From assembly GCF_014200455.1 (NCBI RefSeq), contig NZ_JACHBW010000015.1:62001-126000 (forward strand): a stretch of DNA of 64,000 bases, in the 5' to 3' direction. Origin of the DNA: Paraburkholderia bannensis. Lineage in GTDB: Bacteria; Pseudomonadota; Gammaproteobacteria; Burkholderiales; Burkholderiaceae. The position numbers and the translations under genes are program-made. This document shows, piece by piece, positions 8,899 through 18,109 of the stretch (the first letter of the stretch is position 1; each line of letters opens with the position of its first letter). The notes beneath the pieces are model-generated. The model saw nothing but the letters and a program-made list of their open reading frames with translations, was not told where the DNA came from and did not search any database.

Positions 8899-10020
8899 TT
8901 AGTGGCCCGTTTTCAGCTGCGACCACAGACGGTTTTCGAGGCGCAGGATGTCGGCCGGCATCGGCTTCATCAGCGTCATCTTCTTGAGCACTTCGTCGCC
9001 CGGGTAGACGGTCGGATCCTGCGCCACCGCCGGCGTCACGAACTGGCGCGCGGCCTTGTTCGCGGTCGGGTAGAAGACTTCGTTGGTAATCGCGGCGTTG
9101 ACCTTCGGGTCCGAGATGTAGTTGATCCACTTCATCGCGGCTTCAGGGTGCGGAGCATCCTTCGGCACGACCATCACGTCGAACCACAGCAGACCGCCTT
9201 CCTTCGGATTGGCGAACTTGATGTGATACGAACGCTTGGCTTCCTCGGCGCGGCGGTGAGCGATACCCACGTCACCCGACCAGGCGAACGCGACGCAGAT
9301 GTCGTTGTTCACGAGGTCGTTGATGTAGCCCGACGAGTTGAACTGCGTGATGTACGGGCGGACTTTCTTCAGCACTTCGAAAGCCGCCTGGTAGTCGGCC
9401 GGGTTCGTGCTGTTGGGGTTCTTGCCCATGTATTGCAGCGTGGCGGCGAAGGCGTCGACGGCCTGGTCGAGGAACGACACGCCACAGCCCTTGAGCTTCG
9501 AGAGATATTGCGGGTCGAAGATCAGCGACCAGCTATCGACCGGTGCATTCGCGCCGAGCGCCTTTTCGATGGCTTCCTGGTTGTAGCCCACGCCGTCGGT
9601 GCCGTAAGCCCAGGGCACGCCGTACTGATTGCCCGGATCGGCGTCGGCGATCATGTGCATCAGCAGCGGGTCGAGGTTCGAAAGATTGGGGAGCTTGGAT
9701 TTATCGAGTTTCTGGTACACGCCGGCCTGAATCTGCTTGGCCATGTAGTTCGATGTCGGCACAACGATATCGTAGCCCGAGCTGCCCGCAAGCAGCTTCG
9801 CCTGCAGCGTGTCGTCGCTATCGTAGTTGTCGTACTTGACGTGAATGCCCGTCTGCTTCTCGAAGTTCGGGATCGTGTCTTTCGCGATGTAGTCGGACCA
9901 GTTGTAGACGTTCAGTGCGTCGTCCGCGGCGCGAGCGGGCTGGCTCGAAGTCGCCGTGAGACCCGCGCAGACGGCAAGCGCGGCCAGTGCGACGGCATGA
10001 CGAAGATGTCTGACACTCAT
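8899..10020 (-). CDS. potF: Periplasmic putrescine-binding protein PotF
   Basis: A 373-residue polyamine-binding protein of the PotD/PotF family. A signal peptide covers about residues 1-31 (basic start, ALAALAVCAGLTA core, ARA before the cut). The mature start LNVYNWSDYI is the PotF/PotD hallmark; the later PWAYGTDGVGYN and VAFAWSGDVGIA stretches fit ligand-pocket regions. It delivers putrescine to PotGHI. It lies 79 bp after the transaminase gene in the same direction. Confidence 0.9.
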   Translation of the reverse strand: MSVRHLRHAVALAALAVCAGLTATSSQPARAADDALNVYNWSDYIAKDTIPNFEKQTGIHVKYDNYDSDDTLQAKLLAGSSGYDIVVPTSNYMAKQIQAGVYQKLDKSKLPNLSNLDPLLMHMIADADPGNQYGVPWAYGTDGVGYNQEAIEKALGANAPVDSWSLIFDPQYLSKLKGCGVSFLDQAVDAFAATLQYMGKNPNSTNPADYQAAFEVLKKVRPYITQFNSSGYINDLVNNDICVAFAWSGDVGIAHRRAEEAKRSYHIKFANPKEGGLLWFDVMVVPKDAPHPEAAMKWINYISDPKVNAAITNEVFYPTANKAARQFVTPAVAQDPTVYPGDEVLKKMTLMKPMPADILRLENRLWSQLKTGH

Positions 10021-10099
10021 GTTGATTTCCCCAGATGATGAAGGTCGGCGGGCGGCGCCCGCACCCCGTTGTGCGCCGCCGGCCCTTACAGTTGCAGCG

Positions 10100-11542
10100 T
10101 TACGAAAGTCCCAGTTGTTGCGCGGTTGCGTCGATGGCCTTCTTCGCCTTCGATACGATTTCGTCGATCTCGCCGCACGTGATGACGAGCGGCGGCGAGA
10201 GCAGCATGCGGTCGCCCGTGGCGCGCATGATGAGGTTGCCGTTGAAGCAGAAGTCGCGGCAGATCGTGCCCACGTCGCCGCCGTTCGCGAAGCGCTTGCG
10301 CGTCTTGGGATCTTCGGCGAGCTGCAGGCCGGCCACGAGACCCGCGCCCGAAATGTCGCCGATGATCGGATGATTCGCGAAGGTCTCGCGCAGCTGTTGC
10401 TGGAAGTACGGGCCGGTGTCCGTCTTCACGCGCTCGACAATCTTCTCGTCGCGCAGCAGCTTGAGGTTTGCTACTGCAACAGCGGCCGCGACCGGATGGC
10501 CCGAATACGTGAGGCCATGATTGAAGTCGCCGTTCTCGATCAGCGCCTTCGCCACGCGGTCATGCAGGCCGACGGCGCCCATCGGCACATAGCCGCTGGT
10601 GAGGCCCTTGGCCAGCGTGATGAGATCCGGCTCGAAGCCGAAGTGCTGATGCGCGAACCATTCGCCCGTACGGCCAAAGCCGCCGATCACCTCGTCGGCG
10701 CACAGCAGGATGTCGTACTTGCGGCAGATGCGCTGGATTTCCGGCCAGTAGGTCGAGGCCGGGAAGATCACTCCGCCCGCGCCCTGGAACGGCTCGCCGA
10801 TAAACGCGGCGACGTTCTCAGCGCCCACTTCCAGGATCTTCGCTTCGAGTTGCTGAGCACGCGCGAGGCCGAATTCCTCGGGCGTGATGTTGCCTTCGGC
10901 TTCGCCGTAGAAGTACGGCTGGTCGATATGGACGATGTTCTCGACCTTCGAGGGCATCTGCTCGTGCATATAGCCCATGCCGCCCAGCGTGCCCCCCGCG
11001 ATGGTCGAACCGTGATAGCCGTTCTTGCGCGAGATGACGACCTTCTTCGAGGGCTTGCCTTGCGTGAGCCAGTATTGATGCACGATGCGCAGCACCGTGT
11101 CGTTGCCTTCGGAGCCGCTGTTGCAATAGAAGAAGTGATTGAACGGCTCCGGCGAGAGTTCGGCGAGCAGCGCCGAAAGCTCGATCACCGGCGGGTGGGT
11201 GGTCTTGAAGAACGTGTTGTAGTACGGCAGTTCCTGCATCTGCGTATAGGCGGCGTCAGCCAGTTCCTTGCGGCCATAGCCCACGTTCACGCACCAGAGG
11301 CCGGCCATGCCGTCGATGATCTGGTTGCCTTCCGAATCCCACAGGTACACGCCCTTGGCCTTCACGATCACGCGGCTGCCGCTCTTGTTGAGCGAGCCCA
11401 TGTCCGAGAACGGATGGATGTGATGCGCGGCGTCGAGCGCGCGATACTCGGCCGTGGTACGGGCGCTCTGCGATGCTTGCGCGCGCAACGTCGTCGGCAC
11501 TTCCTTCAGTGCGCTGGCGGGGGCGTCGATCCGATAGTTCAT
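10100..11542 (-). CDS. spuC: Putrescine:pyruvate aminotransferase (SpuC-like)
   Basis: A 480-residue class III, PLP-dependent aminotransferase. NSGSEGNDTVLRIVHQYW binds the cofactor phosphate region, CADEVIGGFGRTG holds the PLP-ring aspartate, and LITLAKGLTSGYVPMGA holds the Schiff-base lysine. By family it transfers the amino group of putrescine (or cadaverine) to pyruvate, giving 4-aminobutyraldehyde. A TTG start at 11548 is possible, but ATG 11542 has the better distance to AAAGGAGAC. Its place between puuA and potF gives the organism a second, ATP-free route beside gamma-glutamylation. Confidence 0.85.
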   Translation of the reverse strand: MNYRIDAPASALKEVPTTLRAQASQSARTTAEYRALDAAHHIHPFSDMGSLNKSGSRVIVKAKGVYLWDSEGNQIIDGMAGLWCVNVGYGRKELADAAYTQMQELPYYNTFFKTTHPPVIELSALLAELSPEPFNHFFYCNSGSEGNDTVLRIVHQYWLTQGKPSKKVVISRKNGYHGSTIAGGTLGGMGYMHEQMPSKVENIVHIDQPYFYGEAEGNITPEEFGLARAQQLEAKILEVGAENVAAFIGEPFQGAGGVIFPASTYWPEIQRICRKYDILLCADEVIGGFGRTGEWFAHQHFGFEPDLITLAKGLTSGYVPMGAVGLHDRVAKALIENGDFNHGLTYSGHPVAAAVAVANLKLLRDEKIVERVKTDTGPYFQQQLRETFANHPIIGDISGAGLVAGLQLAEDPKTRKRFANGGDVGTICRDFCFNGNLIMRATGDRMLLSPPLVITCGEIDEIVSKAKKAIDATAQQLGLS

Positions 11543-11561
11543 TTTCAATGTCTCCTTTCTT

Positions 11562-12896
11562 TTACACGTGCAGCAGCAGGTGCTTGCGTTCCCACGAGCT
11601 GATCACGCGGAAATACGCTTCGTATTCGGTTTCCTTGAGCGCGAGGTAAGCGCGCACGAACTTCTCGCCGAGGAGGTCGTTGAGCGGCTCACAACCGCTC
11701 ATCAGCGTGAGGCCTTCCTCCAGGTTGCGCGGCAACTGGTAAGGCAGCGCATAACCGTCGCTCAGCAGCGGCTCGGTGGGTTTGAGATGCTGCGTCATGC
11801 CCAGATAGCCGGCGGCGAGCGTCGCGGCGATGGCGAGGTACGGGTTCGTGTCCACGCCCGGAATACGGTTCTCCACTCGGCGCGCGGCCGGCGAGGAATA
11901 CGGCACGCGGAAGCCCACGGTACGGTTGTCGTAACCCCAGGCCACGTTGATCGGCGCGGCCATGAAGCGTGACAGGCGGCGATACGAATTGATATACGGC
12001 GCGAAGATCGGCATCAGGGCCGGCGTGTACTTCTGCAGGCCCGCGATATACGCATGGAACATGTCAGTGGGCTTTCCGTCCGCGCCGGTGAAGAGGTTCT
12101 GGCCGCTTTCCGCCGAGATCAGGCTCTGGTGGATGTGCATGGCCGAACCCGGCTCGTTTTCCATCGGCTTCGCCATGAAAGTGGCGTACATATGATGGCG
12201 CAGCGCCGCTTCGCGCACGGTGCGCTTGAAGAGGAACACGCGGTCGGCCAGACCCAGCGGTTCGCCGTGCATGAAGTTGATTTCCATCTGCGCGGCGCCG
12301 ACTTCGTGAATCAGCGTGTCGACTTCGAGGTCCTGAATTTCGCAGTACTCGTAGATGTCTTCGAAGAGCGGATCGAACTCGTTCACCGCTTCGATCGAAT
12401 ACGCCTGGCGGCCCGTTTCCGGACGGCCCGTACGGCCGATCGGCGGCGCGAGGGGAAGGTCCGGATCCTTGTTCATATCGACGAGATAGAACTCCAGTTC
12501 CGGCGCGATGATGGGCTTCCAGCCCTTCGCTTCGTAGAGTTCGAGCACGCGGCGCAGCACGCGGCGCGGCGAGATTTCAACGGGCGAGCCGTCGAAGTGC
12601 ACGCAATCGTGGATCACCTGGGCGGTGGGATCGGTCGCCCACGGAATGATGCGGATCGTCGAAGCATCCGGCACGCAGACCATGTCGGGGTCGGTTACGC
12701 CGGTAAGGCTGCCGTCTTCCGGGTAGTCGCCGGTGACGGTCTGGATCATCACGGCTTGCGGCAGGCGCATGGATTCGCCCGATTCGAACTTGTTGCGCGG
12801 AATGATCTTGCCGCGCGCGATGCCGGCCATATCCGGAATGATCGCTTCGATTTCGGTGATGTGATGTTTCTTCAGGAATTCGTCGATGTCGTGCAT
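11562..12896 (-). CDS. puuA: Gamma-glutamylputrescine synthetase
   Basis: A 444-residue member of the glutamine synthetase superfamily. The N-terminal beta-grasp region (IEAIIPDMAGIARGKIIP) and C-terminal catalytic region (PGSAMHIHQSL, NRTVGFRVPYSSP) are present. PuuA ligates glutamate to putrescine with ATP, making gamma-glutamylputrescine. The start at 12896 gives a protein of normal PuuA length; an in-frame extension to 13166 is arginine-rich and overlaps puuD, so it was rejected. The gene lies 31 bp after puuD and 19 bp before the transaminase gene. Confidence 0.9.
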   Translation of the reverse strand: MHDIDEFLKKHHITEIEAIIPDMAGIARGKIIPRNKFESGESMRLPQAVMIQTVTGDYPEDGSLTGVTDPDMVCVPDASTIRIIPWATDPTAQVIHDCVHFDGSPVEISPRRVLRRVLELYEAKGWKPIIAPELEFYLVDMNKDPDLPLAPPIGRTGRPETGRQAYSIEAVNEFDPLFEDIYEYCEIQDLEVDTLIHEVGAAQMEINFMHGEPLGLADRVFLFKRTVREAALRHHMYATFMAKPMENEPGSAMHIHQSLISAESGQNLFTGADGKPTDMFHAYIAGLQKYTPALMPIFAPYINSYRRLSRFMAAPINVAWGYDNRTVGFRVPYSSPAARRVENRIPGVDTNPYLAIAATLAAGYLGMTQHLKPTEPLLSDGYALPYQLPRNLEEGLTLMSGCEPLNDLLGEKFVRAYLALKETEYEAYFRVISSWERKHLLLHV

Positions 12897-12927
12897 TGTC
12901 GTTCTCTCTGTTCTGTGTGGGCCGGCG

Positions 12928-13746
12928 TCAGACCTGCGCGGCATGTGCACGTGCGGGGTGGCGTGCGGCGCCGTCCGGCGTCTGGACCGAACTGCGGGCC
13001 AGCATGCGGGCGCGGCAGGCGTCGCCAAAGGCGCGGAAGATAGCGGTGGAAAGCGCGTTTTGCGCGTGCAGCCATTCGGGGTGCCATTGCACGCCCAGCG
13101 CAAAACTACTTGCGTTCGCAACGGTGATTGCTTCGACCAGGCCGTCCTCGGCCGTTGCGTCCGCAACTAGTCCTTGACCGAGCGTGTCGATGCCCTGACC
13201 GTGCAGCGAATTCACGCGAGCTTCGCGTGCGCCGCCTGCGAGCGTCTGCAGCAGGCCGCCTTTTGCAAGCGCGATGGTGTGCGCGGGACCATATTGCGTT
13301 TCGAGCGGATCGGCCTTGTTTTCACGATGATCGTTGAGGCCGTCCACGGCATGCACCTCCTGATGCAGCGTGCCGCCGAACACCACGTTCATTTCCTGAA
13401 AGCCGCGGCAGATGGCCAGTACCGGCACCCCTGCGTCGATGGCCGCGCGCAGCAGCGGCAACGTCGTGGCGTCGCGCGCCGGATCGTGCAGCGTGCCGGC
13501 GGCGCTGGCCGGGCCGCCATAACGGTGAGGCTCTACGTTCGAATAGCTGCCTGTGAAGAGCAGGCCGTCCACGGCGTCCAGAATGTCGGCCGTAGCCTGC
13601 CGGTCACCCAGCGCGGGCAGCACGAACGCGAGCCCATCCGACCCATCCACGGCAGCGGCGAGGTACTTCTCGCCCGTTACGTGCGATGCGTGCGGCCCCA
13701 TCATGGTGCGATCGGCAGTAACTCCAATCAATGGTTTGGTTCGCAT
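12928..13746 (-). CDS. puuD: Gamma-glutamyl-GABA hydrolase
   Basis: A 272-residue class I glutamine-amidotransferase-like hydrolase that releases GABA and glutamate from gamma-glutamyl-GABA. The nucleophile is Cys113 in AICRGFQEMN and the rest of the triad is His222 and Glu224 in VQWHPEW; an oxyanion region (LLFTGSYSNVEP) precedes them. First gene of the long minus-strand putrescine series, divergent from puuR about 970 bp away. The C-terminal 25 residues are arginine- and alanine-rich and look dispensable. Confidence 0.9.
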   Translation of the reverse strand: MRTKPLIGVTADRTMMGPHASHVTGEKYLAAAVDGSDGLAFVLPALGDRQATADILDAVDGLLFTGSYSNVEPHRYGGPASAAGTLHDPARDATTLPLLRAAIDAGVPVLAICRGFQEMNVVFGGTLHQEVHAVDGLNDHRENKADPLETQYGPAHTIALAKGGLLQTLAGGAREARVNSLHGQGIDTLGQGLVADATAEDGLVEAITVANASSFALGVQWHPEWLHAQNALSTAIFRAFGDACRARMLARSSVQTPDGAARHPARAHAAQV

Positions 13747-14717
13747 GACTAACGCCTAGTTTCTTCTTCCTGTCGCATCGCGAATCAAGCTGATTTTAGC
13801 GATGCTTCAGGCGTGACATGACCTTGCAACCGTGCAGAAGACACGGCCGCAAACCTTTAAGTGCGGGGCGCAGCGGCGCTAACGGATCGCGCTGCGCGTG
13901 GAGATCATGTACGCGGTTCGTTTCCTGCCGTTGTGGGGCGCGACGGTGTTCAGGCGTGCGCATCCACATCGGGCGCGCGCAGCAGGACAGCCCGCTCGCG
14001 ATCGACGGCGAATGAAACGAACAGCGCAGGAAGGAGAGGCGCTAGGGCAGCAGCGACGCGACTTCGTCGGTGTGTACCGCGATAAATGCGCGTGCCGAGA
14101 CGGCGTTATGGCGACGGACGGACCGACGGGAAAGGATTGTGAAAACGGATAGAAGCGCGGACAGAAGCGGACGAGAGGCAAGCCTGCCGCTACTGCCATC
14201 GGCGACGGCGCCGCAGTCACTGCGAAGACACCTCGCATGACTTCGATCCCATCTCACCAGAGGGCCACGGACTCTCACAATTACACTCGACTGGAGTTTG
14301 TTGATCACTGTTTTTCGATGCGCGGCATGAAAACTGCGCTCTTCAGCATCGACACATGGGTGTCTTTCGATGTATCGAGCATTGATCGCGTGTTGCAGAG
14401 CAATGTAATGCGCTTTTCATCGTTCGATCGACCTGTGTTTCAGCATATACGAGCCAAAAAGGCCGTCAATTATTTTTTTACGTTTTTTATGTCAGCACTT
14501 TCCCCAAGACGTCCGTAAACGTCGCGCAGTACGAAATATCCTGCACTGTCTCTATATTTCGAATAACTTACAGGGGTTAGTACTGACGCAAAAAAAAACA
14601 AACTGATTAGAATATTCAACACGCCACCGCACCGCCGTGTAGCATTTCGGCCTGGATCCTGCGTGCGCTTCCAGTGTCTTTCCCGACCCAAACGGTTCTT
14701 CAATCGGTTCTTTAATC
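13747..14717 (+). other. Long non-coding spacer between puuD and puuR
   Basis: About 970 bp without a credible gene: short frames here lack ribosome sites and family-like sequence. The part from about 14,320 to 14,640 is clearly richer in A+T than its surroundings, as expected for the two divergent promoters and their operators. No convincing sigma-70 pair, hairpin terminator or RNA fold was recognised. Confidence 0.6.
14693..14716 (+). repeat. Tandem 12-bp direct repeat touching the puuR start
   Basis: Two near-identical units, CGGTTCTTCAAT at 14693-14704 and CGGTTCTTTAAT at 14705-14716, end one base before the GTG start of puuR. It occupies the place of a ribosome binding site, so it may be a translational or transcriptional control site. 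Function unknown. Confidence 0.6.
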
Positions 14718-15287
14718 GTGTCCGAGTCTGTATCCGTTTCCTCTGAAGTTGCCACGCGTCTGCGCTACGTGCGCAAGCGCTATGGGCTGTCACAACGCGA
14801 GCTGGCCAAGCGCGCGGGCGTGACGAATGGCGCGATTTCGCTTATCGAGCAAAGTCGTGTCAGTCCCTCGGTGGGTTCGCTCAAGAAGCTCCTCGAATGC
14901 ATACCGATGAGCCTCGCGGAATTCTTCACATTTGATCTCCACGAGGGCGTGAGCGTGGTGTCGCGGCGAGGCGAAATGCCGAACCTCGGCAACGCCTCCA
15001 TCGAGTTCTATCTCGCGGGCGCGAACGTGAAGGACCGCAACATGGGTATCCTGCGCGAGGTGTATCAACCGCTTGCCGATACCGGCCCGGAAATGCTCTC
15101 TCACGCAGGTCACGAAGGCGGCGTGGTGGTGGCAGGCCAGATCGAACTGACCGTGGACGGCACCACCTGGCTGCTCGACCCCGGCGACAGCTATTACTTC
15201 GAAAGCCGCTTCCCGCACCGGTTTCGCAATCCCAGCGCAAACGAAGTCTGCGAAGTGGTGTCGGCGAATTCGCCGCCCACCTTCTAG
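14718..15287 (+). CDS. puuR: PuuR-like transcriptional regulator (XRE HTH plus cupin)
   Basis: A 189-residue regulator: an XRE-type helix-turn-helix at about residues 10-65 (LSQRELAKRAGVTNGAISLIE) and a small beta-barrel cupin at about 110-185 (HAGHEGGVVVAGQIELTVDG, then DPGDSYYFESRFPHRFRNP). This is the PuuR architecture, where putrescine binding relieves repression of the puu genes. GTG 14718 is the only reasonable start; no strong ribosome site is visible and the 12-bp direct repeat stands in its place. It lies 103 bp upstream of puuC. Confidence 0.85.
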   Translation: MSESVSVSSEVATRLRYVRKRYGLSQRELAKRAGVTNGAISLIEQSRVSPSVGSLKKLLECIPMSLAEFFTFDLHEGVSVVSRRGEMPNLGNASIEFYLAGANVKDRNMGILREVYQPLADTGPEMLSHAGHEGGVVVAGQIELTVDGTTWLLDPGDSYYFESRFPHRFRNPSANEVCEVVSANSPPTF

Positions 15288-15390
15288 GTCGTAACGCCCG
15301 CTTCGCAGGGTTCATCAACGCGCGTATCCGGTTCGCCTGTTGCCGTTGCTACGTCACGCCGGGCGGATCGTCAATCATTGAGGCATCCTG

Positions 15391-16881
15391 ATGGAAAAGA
15401 AAACTCTCGCTTACTGGCAGGACAAGGCCGCGACGCTGAAGATCGAAGGTCGCGCATTCATCGACGGCGCGTATCGCGAGGCGTACTCGGGCCGCAGCTT
15501 CGAGTGCGTGAGCCCGATCGACGGCCGCGTGCTCGCGAACGTGGCGGATTGCGGCGCGGCGGATGTGGACGCTGCGGTGGCCGCCGCGCGCCGCTCGTTC
15601 AACGACGGCGTGTGGGCGGGCCTGAATCCGCGTGCGCGCAAAGCCATTCTGCTGCGCTGGGCCGCACTGATGCGCGAGCATCTCGACGAACTCTCGCTGC
15701 TCGAAACGCTCGACGCGGGCAAGCCGATCAGCGACACCACCTCGGTGGACGTGCCGGGCGCGGCCTATTGCGTGGAATGGTTCGCGGAGGCCATCGACAA
15801 GGTGGGGGGCGAGGTGGCGCCCGCCGATCATCACCTGGTCGGTCTCGTCACGCGCGAGCCGATTGGCGTGGTGGCCGCGGTCGTGCCGTGGAATTTCCCG
15901 ATCCTGATGGCCTCGTGGAAGTTCGGCCCGGCGCTCGCGGCGGGCAATAGCGTGGTGCTCAAGCCTTCGGAAAAGTCGCCGCTCACGGCGATTCGCGTGG
16001 CACAGCTCGCGCACGAAGCGGGCATTCCCGCAGGCGTGTTCAACGTGCTCCCCGGCGGCGGCGAACCCGGCAAGCTGCTGGGCCTGCATCGCGACGTGGA
16101 CTGCATCGCCTTCACGGGCTCGACCAATGTCGGCAAGCAGATCATGCAGTACGCCGGTCAGTCCAATCTCAAGCGCGTCTGGCTCGAACTGGGCGGCAAG
16201 TCGCCGAACATCGTGCTGCCGGATTGCCCCGATCTGGACCGCGCGGCCAACGCTGCGGCGGGCGCAATCTTCTACAACATGGGCGAGATGTGCACGGCGG
16301 GTTCGCGCCTGCTGGTGCACCGCGACATCAAGGACGTGTTCCTCGCCAAGCTCGTGGAAGCGGCGAAGGCGTACAAACCTGGCAATCCTCTTGATCCGGA
16401 CGTATCGATGGGCGCGATCGTCGACAAGATCCAGATGGAGCGCGTGCTGGGATATATCGAGGCAGGGCGCAAGGACTCGAAGCTGCTGTTCGGCGGCGAG
16501 CGCGTGAACGAGGCGACCGGCGGCTTCTATGTCGAGCCGACCGTGTTCGATACGCATCACGACGCACGCATCGCTCGCGAAGAAATCTTCGGGCCGGTGC
16601 TGTCGGTCATCACGTTCAGCACGATCGACGAAGCGGTGCGTATCGCCAACGACAGCGATTACGGCCTGGCCGCGGCGGTGTGGACCTCGAACCTCACGAA
16701 CGCGCATGAAATCGCGCGCCGTCTGCGCGCGGGCACGGTTTGGGTCAACTGCTACGACGAAGGCGGCGACATGAACTTCCCGTTCGGCGGCTTCAAGGAA
16801 TCGGGCAATGGCCGCGACAAGTCGCTGCACGCACTTGAAAAGTACACCGAACTGAAGTCGACGCTCGTGCGTCTGCGTTAA
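15391..16881 (+). CDS. puuC: Gamma-glutamyl-gamma-aminobutyraldehyde dehydrogenase
   Basis: A 496-residue NAD(P)-dependent aldehyde dehydrogenase. Catalytic Cys301 is in GEMCTAGSRL, general base Glu266 is in LELGGKSPN, and the cofactor region includes PWNFPILMASWKFGPALAAG. It oxidises the aldehyde formed by PuuB to gamma-glutamyl-GABA and, in this family, often accepts 4-aminobutyraldehyde too, which would let it serve the transaminase branch. A short TGAGG site precedes the ATG. Codirectional with puuR and the agmatinase gene. Confidence 0.9.
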   Translation: MEKKTLAYWQDKAATLKIEGRAFIDGAYREAYSGRSFECVSPIDGRVLANVADCGAADVDAAVAAARRSFNDGVWAGLNPRARKAILLRWAALMREHLDELSLLETLDAGKPISDTTSVDVPGAAYCVEWFAEAIDKVGGEVAPADHHLVGLVTREPIGVVAAVVPWNFPILMASWKFGPALAAGNSVVLKPSEKSPLTAIRVAQLAHEAGIPAGVFNVLPGGGEPGKLLGLHRDVDCIAFTGSTNVGKQIMQYAGQSNLKRVWLELGGKSPNIVLPDCPDLDRAANAAAGAIFYNMGEMCTAGSRLLVHRDIKDVFLAKLVEAAKAYKPGNPLDPDVSMGAIVDKIQMERVLGYIEAGRKDSKLLFGGERVNEATGGFYVEPTVFDTHHDARIAREEIFGPVLSVITFSTIDEAVRIANDSDYGLAAAVWTSNLTNAHEIARRLRAGTVWVNCYDEGGDMNFPFGGFKESGNGRDKSLHALEKYTELKSTLVRLR

Positions 16882-16958
16882 GGCGATTCCCTCGCCCGCG
16901 TGGCGGCGCGCCAGCAGCGCCGCCACGCTTTCCCCTCGATACAAAAGACATCACACAT

Positions 16959-17921
16959 ATGGACGACACGATCCACGGCGACGGCGCGATCCGTCGCGGT
17001 TCGCTCTACGGCGCTTCCATCGAGAATACCTACGCGGGCGTGCTGTCGTTCATGCGCCGCAACTACACGCGCGATCTGCAAGGCGTGGACGTGGCGATCA
17101 GCGGCGTGCCGCTCGACCTTGCCACCACGTTTCGCTCGGGCGCGCGGCTGGGGCCATCGGCGGTGCGCGCGGCAAGCGTGCAACTCGCGGAACTGCATCC
17201 GTATCCGTGGGGCTTCAATCCCTTCGACACGCTGGCCGTAACCGACTACGGCGACTGCTGGTTCGATGCGCACAATCCGCTCTCGATCAAGCCTGCGATC
17301 ATCGAGCACGCGCGCACCATCCTACGCTCGAACGCGAAGATGCTCACTTTCGGCGGCGATCACTTCATCACGTATCCGCTGCTGATCGCGCATGCGGAAA
17401 AATACGGCAAGCCGCTTTCGCTGATCCACTTCGACGCGCATTGCGACACCTGGCCTGACGATCATCCGGACAGCCTCAATCACGGCACGATGTTCTACAA
17501 GGCCGTAAAAGAAGGGCTGATCGATCCGAAGACGTCGGTGCAGGTGGGCATCCGCACCTGGAACGATGATTTTCTGGGCATCAATATTCTCGACGCCGCC
17601 TGGGTGCACGAACATGGCCCGCGCGCGGCGCGCGATCGCATTCTGGAGATTGTCGGCGAGCGGCCCGCGTATCTGACCTTCGATATCGACTGTCTGGACC
17701 CAGCCTTTGCGCCGGGCACGGGTACGCCGGTGGCGGGCGGTTTGTCGTCGGCGCAGGCGCTGGCGATCGTGCGCGGTCTGGAGGGCTTGAACCTGGTGGG
17801 CGCGGATGTGGTGGAAGTGGCGCCCGCTTACGATCAGAGCGAGATCACGGCGCTGGCCGCCGCGCATCTTGCCTGCGATCTGCTGTGTCTGTGGCGTCAG
17901 CGCAAGGTGGCGGGCCAATAA
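16959..17921 (+). CDS. speB: Agmatinase
   Basis: A 320-residue ureohydrolase that splits agmatine into putrescine and urea. The binuclear manganese site is intact: FGGDHF, then HFDAHCDTW, then DIDCLDPAFAPGTGTP, with the conserved EVAPAYD near the end. The gene follows puuC by 77 bp and so feeds putrescine into the pathway encoded on both sides. A guanidinobutyrase is a possible alternative in this family, which would yield GABA directly; motifs alone do not separate the two. Confidence 0.87.
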   Translation: MDDTIHGDGAIRRGSLYGASIENTYAGVLSFMRRNYTRDLQGVDVAISGVPLDLATTFRSGARLGPSAVRAASVQLAELHPYPWGFNPFDTLAVTDYGDCWFDAHNPLSIKPAIIEHARTILRSNAKMLTFGGDHFITYPLLIAHAEKYGKPLSLIHFDAHCDTWPDDHPDSLNHGTMFYKAVKEGLIDPKTSVQVGIRTWNDDFLGINILDAAWVHEHGPRAARDRILEIVGERPAYLTFDIDCLDPAFAPGTGTPVAGGLSSAQALAIVRGLEGLNLVGADVVEVAPAYDQSEITALAAAHLACDLLCLWRQRKVAGQ

Positions 17922-18030
17922 GCCAGCGCTCGGCCAGCAGCCCGAAGCTGATGTTCGTCGCTACGCTGCTGGTGATACCGCTGCTGGTGCTGATCCGGCC
18001 TTCGCACGGCGGCGCGCGACACGCAGTGCG

Positions 18031-18080
18031 CAACCACGCGCAACCACGCGCAACCACGCGCAACCACGCGCAACCACGCG
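18031..18080 (+). repeat. Five perfect copies of a 10-bp unit
   Basis: CAACCACGCG is repeated five times without error in the short gap between the convergent agmatinase and permease genes. It shows no inverted symmetry and is not a CRISPR array, since there are no spacers. Confidence 0.95.
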
Positions 18081-18109
18081 CCGTCAGCGGCAACCCATCG
18101 GTCCGCGGC

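Noticed and set aside
14237..14518. 93-residue frame in the puuD-puuR gap
   Set aside because: No ribosome site, no family-like sequence, and the region is AT-rich like a promoter.
15349..16944. 531-residue minus-strand frame opposite puuC
   Set aside because: Histidine- and arginine-rich shadow of a high-GC gene; puuC on the plus strand has full catalytic motifs.
18028..18080. CRISPR array
   Set aside because: Units of 10 bp directly abut with no spacers and no cas genes are present.
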